From: Lunularia cruciata
Lineage: Eukaryota; Streptophyta; Marchantiopsida; Lunulariales; Lunulariaceae
Assembly (NCBI GenBank): GCA_948567375.1
Contig: OX419761.1
Location: 23,004,501 to 23,068,500 of the forward strand
Length of the DNA: 64,000 nt
Reading direction: 5' to 3'
The notes below the pieces were generated by a model. The model was not told the origin of the DNA. It saw nothing but the letters and a program-made list of their open reading frames with translations, and made no database searches. This document shows, one piece after another, positions 57,801 to 64,000 of the stretch. Position numbers and translations under genes: made by a program. Numbering within the stretch: position 1 is the stretch's first letter; every line of letters begins with the position of its first letter.

Positions 57801-60800
57801 ATCGAGCATTTGTCTTGTCTGCATAGATGATCGCGTCACCTGTCTATGGACAGTTGCACACTTTTATGCTGTTCTACTCAAGAAAAGAATCTCACCGGCA
57901 TCTTAATCAGCAATTCATCGGTGCCACGTATGTTCAACTGGTAACCACAATCTGCAGCCCCCTAAACCAATAGACAGTGTTTGTGGAACTTGAGTTATTT
58001 TACCGAGTCAGAATTCTTCATGGCCAATGACTATATCAGAAAGCCGGTTTATAGAAATCAGGTTTATCTAGAGTTCTCAGTACCAAGTATTTGGGTCAAC
58101 TAAAGATAATACATTCTTGGACTCCAAACCGAGAGCAAAGTGCAGAAGGGAATTATCTACCTATTCTAGCAGGAATCGCTATAACAAGAGCAAGTAGTAG
58201 CAACTACAAGGGAATGGTAACTCCAAAATGAACAAAACCAGAACTGGACATATGCATCAAGAACAGCGAGTATGGTAACAAAAAGAAGTGCAGAACCAAA
58301 ACCGAAAATTTGCATAGAAACAGCGAGTAAGTTATCAGCAGGCATAGACCGTCTCTCGACTCGATTTGCAAGCTCAAATTTGCTGCATCCAAGAAACTGA
58401 ATGGGCTCAGACTCTACTGCACTCATTGATACCTGTACGAGAGCTTCTTCATCAGGTGATGCTCCTGTGTATGTGATATCTCCTTGAAGTTCGTCTGTAA
58501 TTGTCTCATTGGTAGCTGCAGGTGCTACGGGCTTCCCATCAGGTGCTACGGATTTCCCCGTTCTTGAACGTACGGGTTGGATTACATGACAGATTGCAAG
58601 GTGACTGAAAAAGGCATGACAGGCCGCGTGGACAGACTCTTTCGAACCTTCCGCTATTCTTTTTATTGCGTCAATCAAGTTTGGGTCTTTTGATATTGTG
58701 TGGATTGTGTCCTTGGTCGGGCCTTCTTGTATCACCCCTACATGCCCTTCGCTTCCATAAACTACTCCGTGTATTGAACACTGGACGAATGTCATCAAAT
58801 TTTGAGTGAGAGTGCCCGTTTTGTCGGTCATCACGTACTGGACCTGATCGATAGTCAACATTTTGAAGATATAAATGAGACCTGTATAATTGAGAACTTT
58901 TAAGCTAGACATCGATCTAGTTATCTGTTCAGAAGTTTATTACTTACACAAATTGGACGGTGAGCTTCTGTCAAAGATAAAGTAAGAGACCACGCAAGTG
59001 ATCAATAGCTTGAGATTGAAGGATCATTGCCTATCAACAAGGCAACAGGTATACAGTTACAATTTTTCCTACATCCATAGGTAGAAGACCTGTACAATCA
59101 CCGACTTTGCCGGAAGCAAGGCATTATGATGATAACCTTGCGAACTGGAAGTGAGTATGAGTCTTCTTAAATAATCATGACCGAGGTGTGTAATTTGGAA
59201 GTTCCCTCGCTAGTAGCTTGACTCTAATTGGCAGTTCACGTAACTGTGTTCTTCTGACCTGGCCAAGTTCTTCGTTTAGATTGGTGGTTCGGGCTCTGGC
59301 ATATGTATTTGTAGGTTTGTGGTACATCTGGATATCTCGATCCAGAAAATAGCTTTGTGCCACCTTGACAATCTCAAGAGTCACATACAGTGATATGGGT
59401 ATAATTTGGTTCAATAACACGAGAAACCTGCATTACGAGTTCACATAAATTTAAAGGAAGCAAGGCAGACAGCATACTGTTTGGCTTCTTGTCGACGAAA
59501 GAGAATTGCTAGGTGAAGTTAGCGCCAACTTTCACAAACTCTCCAGCTATCGGAATACTTAGAAGGGCAATGCATGCGCTCAGTGGCATGCGGGAGTGGT
59601 CATACACATATTCGAATTAAAGCAACCATTACCGCAGTTAATTCTAAAATAAAAATGCGATTACCTGCCAAACTGTGCACCGATCTCTGATGGGAGTACG
59701 CCAACTTGTGTTTCGAATATATTGACGGGCACATACGTGAGCATTGAGTTAGTCCGCTGCCAGTGATCTTGACCCACAGCTAATCCAACGCACAAAGCAA
59801 CTTGGCACAAAAACATCATAGTCACCAAGATGTTCACATTCCTCTCAAGCTCCGTGATCTGTATAGATCACACGAAACTCGATCAAATCAGACGTGTGGG
59901 TTCGGATGCTGGGGCTAGCTTCTTATGGATTTTATCTACCGATAGTTATTACACTATTTCCATGCTAGCAAGAGTGTACTCTGCTAGAACTTAGTATAGA
60001 AATACAACTGATCCGAAATCAACTGTCATAAGGAATAATCACTGATCTGTGTACCTTAAATTGACCCGGGATCATGTTGCGGACAAACTTGGTATCAGCA
60101 CCAGTGTAAACAACAACGCCGAGAATCCATTCTGTGTTGCGCAACGTAGCACCCCTTAACAATATTTGCCGGATGTCCAGTGGCAGTTTACCATAGTCCT
60201 GCAAGAGTAGTCCAAACGCTGCTTTCGTGACTCTATTCATATATATATATAGTAAAGTTAGTTCAGCATCTGAGAACGTTACGTTGGATGAGCATCTCGA
60301 ACCTGATCAGCTTAGTTAGACGTGATTCTATGGAAATTCGTAAGCGCTTAAGATATGCATCATATAACCGTACATGTGATCAACCTGAAGGTTGATGGCT
60401 CCGTCGAATCTGTAAAGTCGACTGTTCGGGAGTTCGCACTCTATTGTCAATCCCGAAAAGATAGAGGGTGAACTATCATCCTCCTCGTCTGCTGTCGATT
60501 GAGATCCTTTGTAGAAAGCATTCCGAACTTTGAGACTTGGCTCTCCATCCAGGTTTGATGTCTCTACATATGCAAGCCCTAAGATATCGATATTTTCTGG
60601 AGTTTCAGTTTCTCATCTTCTCTTGTATGATTCCCCCTTCCCCAAAGTTCTACTCTCGTATCTCACGATTTTCCTTGCCATCGTAAGGAAGACGGAAATT
60701 ACCTTCATGTAGACGTTTCATTTACACTTGAGAATCAAAGACCAATTTTCTATTAAACTTACCTTTTGCGTCGGATGATGATAAGAACACCAGATCTGCT

Positions 60801-62730
60801 GGAAATTCATGATCACACTTCACGCGGACAATGTCCCCAACGATTACTGAGCCCCAGTTTAGAACTAGAAACTCCCCGTCTTTCAGCACCTCTACTTTTT
60901 GTTTATTCACCTGTTTATATCATGACGTTCAATCAATCACCGGTTATACAACTCCATACAATGGTATCCGGCACTTGATGTCCCCATCGTGATTCTGCTT
61001 GGTATACCGTCATACCTCAAGGGCAAATTAACATACCATATACATAATCTCAGTCGAGTGACTAACCTGGTAACAAGCATGAAGTAAAACAGGGAGAGTC
61101 AGTACCTACACTTGTGTCTGACATATTCCGCTTGAAGTCATCGATCGCTTCTTTCGTTGCATTTAAAAGTAGCACAAAAGACAAAGGGACCATTGTTGTA
61201 CCCCAGTTAGTTGGAGAAAATCCAGGTATCAGTTGGATAGCTGCAATGAGAATAAAGTACAGGTTGGCAGCTCGACAGCATTGCATAAATAGGTTCATTG
61301 GTAGAAACGTAGCAAGACTGTACTTCGACGATTTAATCTTGTTGCCACAAAACCTGCAAGATTTAGTAACAATAATGTTCATTGCACTTTCACCTACGTC
61401 TAATATATCCGCCCACTTTGTCTGTATCTCCAGCTACAAGTTGCAACTGTATCGCTGAAGGTATCATGAAGAGGAGGAACTGTGCTGGAAGTCCAGGCCG
61501 AAGAATAGAGGATATACGATGAATGTTAGATGTTGCAACACAAATGTGAAGCATGCCTATGTGCATACGGCAACAGTAACTTGAACTGCACTCGGAAGTT
61601 TAACAGTACAGTATCTGGGTTTACCGTTAGACTCAGCAGACAGCAACGTTGTGACCGAATTCACAGAGATTACAATGTTTGATTTTATGTGCAAATGGAG
61701 GTTTTAGTCTTACATACTCGAAGCTATCAATTGCATGGCTTCGAGCAAGGTCTGTGACATGGACTCGAACTTTCCGATGTCTTTTACCAGGTTTCGAAAC
61801 CTACAAAGAGAAGATCAAGTTAGAGAGTTAGAAACTTACGCTTCAAAATGCTATTGTTAGTGACTTGATAAGTTTGAGTTATCCACGGTAGTTCTCCGAA
61901 ACGAGATTTTTCACCTGTGATTTTGTTTGTGCCTCTTCACGGGGCGGAGGAACTGCTGTGGGCATGTTTGTAGGTCTACTTTCGTCAGATTCACTCACAT
62001 CCATGTCCCACAGCGGGGCTGCTGGCGCTGCTGCTACAGCTACTGAAAGCGACCTCACTAGCGCTCTTCGTTCCTTCTGTGAAAATGGACTAAGTTTCTC
62101 CTGGTCCTTTTCAGATGGGTGGGGAAATATTCTTTTCGTTGGAGCCCTTTGTAAACGGCTCGGGGCTTTCTGTAGTCGGCTAGGAGTTCCTTGCATTTTA
62201 GTAGGGCTCGAAGAATTCTCTAGCCGATTCTGAGCTCCCATCCGAGTAGGACTAGGAACCCTCTGCAACCCGGTAGAACTCTGAGGTGCAAATCTGCTTT
62301 GAGTTGCAACCGGCTCTCGAGGCCGAGGCTCTGACTCCTCTTCCTCTTCTTCTTCGTCATCTCCTTCGGCCACATCGTCTAGTTCTTCGTTAAACCATAG
62401 TGGAACCTCTGGGTCTGGCACTACAATGGAGATTGACCTCACGAGCTCTCTCCGTTCTTTCATAGAGAGTGGGCTGTTTTTTAAGCTAATTGTCTTCCGA
62501 TTCATCGTTGCTGTCAGGTCTGACCTGTCGGTTGAACTCAAGGGATCGCTGTCTTTAGAATGGTCCGTGATCGTCTTTCGAGCCGGAGATGCTGACAATT
62601 CTCGTCGCTCTCTTTGAAACCTGACATCCAAGGGCCGTAGTGCAGATACCGAAGGCCTCAACAAGGGGTCGAAGATTTCAGGTCTCTCCTTCTTGGGAAT
62701 AACTTCCGGTTTCTTCCCTTCAGGATCCAT
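51813..62730 (-). CDS. P4-type ATPase (phospholipid flippase, ALA/Drs2-like) with long terminal extensions
   Basis: 21 exons (minus): 61915-62730, 61714-61800, 61394-61446, 61110-61353, 60763-60910, 60385-60578, 60055-60198, 59665-59858, 59259-59427, 58433-58843, 57896-57961, 57319-57413, 57059-57203, 56344-56457, 55925-56017, 55501-55675, 54700-54851, 54233-54432, 53588-53941, 52522-53375, 51813-52264. They give 1719 aa with all phases compatible. An in-frame TGA nine codons upstream supports the start. Motifs are NLDGEP (458-463, usually DGET), PISL (637-640), DKTGTLT (690-696), SPDEEAL (812), KGAD (880), LTGD (993) and GDGAND (1117-1122), with ten expected membrane helices. It should move phospholipids to the cytosolic leaflet. 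Family members are usually near 1150-1300 aa; here a roughly 320-aa N-terminus and a roughly 350-aa acidic then Ser/Pro/Arg-rich C-terminus are added. Exon 3 is the least certain, and the last splice could be replaced by a stop at 52508. Confidence 0.9.
54510..54630. repeat. Two adjacent hairpins in a P4-ATPase intron
   Basis: 54510-54530 pairs with 54539-54559 (21-bp arms, one mismatch, 8-base loop). 54579-54630 is a perfect 52-bp palindrome centred at 54604/54605 with arms AGACTACATTCGTTCAGTTC and onward. Both lie in the intron between the exons at 54700-54851 and 54233-54432. Confidence 0.9.
56155..56270 (+). repeat. Dispersed repeat copy 3 (in a P4-ATPase intron)
   Basis: Reads TTGGGGCTTAGCCCC, then TCTCCCTTGTACGGC, TTGATGGGGTCTTCCCATCC and GTGTTTTCTACGCAGTCGC. 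It is the same series as 40385-40475 and 40755-40845. It lies in the intron between 56344-56457 and 55925-56017. Confidence 0.65.
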
Positions 62731-64000
62731 CCTGTCGTTGTGATGAGATCGTCTTCAAGATGTGATCAAACCACCTGCTTTATCGCGTACTATTCTTCTG
62801 TTACTGACCTAATCCATGTGGCTGCAGCCCTGCCTAAAATGGTGGGTATGGCATGAATCATTTCTGGATCTCACGAATCATTTTCCAGAAGTGGAAAATA
62901 TGTGTTACTTGCAGAGGCTTAATACAACTGCTCGAGGTGCATCTCGCTGCCACATTGAAATATCTGCCAACAAACATCACCTTTACTGCAAGATTAATAT
63001 TACAAATTACCACCCTTCAGATTAAGATATGTCAAAACCTATTACGCTGGTACCCTCAAACTTTCAAGCACTATGAGCAGCCTTCCCGGCAGGTTGAGCA
63101 CTTGTTCAAATCGAGGCAATTGGAGTCAAACCCCTCAGGTTGATGAGTTGACTGTTGAAGAGACGCAGCTCGGACACCTGGCAAACGCTAGCTCCTGCTC
63201 CTTAGTACGCATCCACTAGGATGAACTCAAGTAGGGAAGTGGATAAGCCGGCTCATGTGTTCCATGGATAAGCAAATGAGCATCTTAAAATGTAACCATC
63301 ACAACTCATAGGAAAACGTCAAGAAAAACTCGTCGTCTCTCCAGCTTCCATTCCTCGCGCTGTCTATTGCCACAGCCATCAATCTATGTGGCTGGCATGA
63401 AGTGGCAACCTCACTGCATACAAGTGGTACGAGGAACTGTTCCCTTTCTAGCCGCCAATTGCACTAATACATCGCAAAGTTCAATCAAAATTGATACCTG
63501 TTTCTAAAACTCTCGTACGCTAAATTCAAAAATGTTTTAAATAAAGACGTCTCGCGAGAAGATATATTTTATTCGTTCCCACCTTCCCTGGAAGTCTTGA
63601 TCGGTGAAACCAACCAAGGGATGAAGAAGAATAGAGATTTTTAAGTGCAATCGAAAGTAAAGCTGTAACTAATTGAACTGGAAGCAACGACAAGGGACAG
63701 GAGCTTGTTCCATGGAGAATATACAACGTAACAAGGACGCCGCTCATGCACCTACTTCCGTGCCAAGTGTTTCGTTACATACGTACCATGTGCGATAACA
63801 CTGACGAAATTTAAAGTTTACCCCCTACACAAGTCATGGGACCAAAGAAACCAGAACGGGAGGCGTCACAACAGAACAATTCCTTACAATAACTGAGAAC
63901 TGAAACCTGGTTAATGCACTACAACAGAAAGCGATCGAGCGACAATTCGAAGTCCTGACTCGGATGGTTACGGGTCCTGTTTCGTAGATCTCCAGAATGT
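62731..64000. other. Upstream region of the P4-ATPase gene, nothing assigned
   Basis: Should contain the promoter and 5' untranslated sequence of the P4-ATPase. Short open frames exist (for example 63526-63747 minus) but none shows a known family pattern. Confidence 0.4.

Noticed and set aside
1-64000. CRISPR arrays, operons and other bacterial features
   Set aside because: All genes are spliced and the mobile elements are eukaryotic. The repeats seen are tandem minisatellites or LTR repeats, not spacer-separated arrays.

Overview
The window is nuclear DNA of a land plant. It holds spliced genes with GT-AG introns, a plant-type nucleolar FKBP and a plant-style phospholipid-flippase ATPase, beside a large pile of Ty3/gypsy retrotransposons. 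The retroelement repertoire suggests a seedless plant such as a moss, liverwort, lycophyte or fern: a chromovirus with a tRNA-iMet primer site, a gypsy family with an integrase-linked PHD finger, and a LINE with a restriction-like endonuclease. That placement is inference.

Layout: 1-32.5 kb is a nested retrotransposon mosaic. The oldest layer is a decayed gypsy family seen as fragments C (plus strand: RT, RNase H, integrase, PHD finger) and E (minus strand: gag zinc knuckle, protease, and possibly the first bases of a cytosine methyltransferase domain). Into it went two copies of a chromodomain element: B (93-5749, minus) and D (17741-31154, plus, 5-bp target duplication CAAGA). On top are two long, closely related non-chromovirus gypsy elements in opposite orientation. 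Element 1 (9577-17397, minus) sits in C, and element 2 (19129-26931, plus) sits in D. Element 2 looks intact and very young: its LTRs differ at one site that I found in 679 bp, and its 1608-aa gag-pol is open. Element 1 is older and has a nonsense codon and a damaged gag zinc knuckle.

32.5-43.3 kb is low-gene DNA with two copies of a decayed LINE (33.7-36.4 kb plus; 40.9-42.1 kb minus), several hairpins, degenerate tandem repeats and a dispersed repeat.

43.3-46.8 kb carries an 8-exon minus-strand gene for a 448-aa nucleoplasmin-domain FKBP prolyl isomerase. Telo-box motifs lie upstream of it, which fits a nucleolar or chromatin role. 47.1-51.8 kb is AT-rich intergenic DNA with minisatellites. 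51.8-62.7 kb is a 21-exon minus-strand gene for a P4-type ATPase (lipid flippase). The model gives 1719 aa, with unusually long N- and C-terminal extensions and a near-perfect pair of hairpins in one intron. 62.7-64 kb has no gene I can support.

The exon models were built by eye from splice signals, reading phase and conserved motifs. No search or computation was run.
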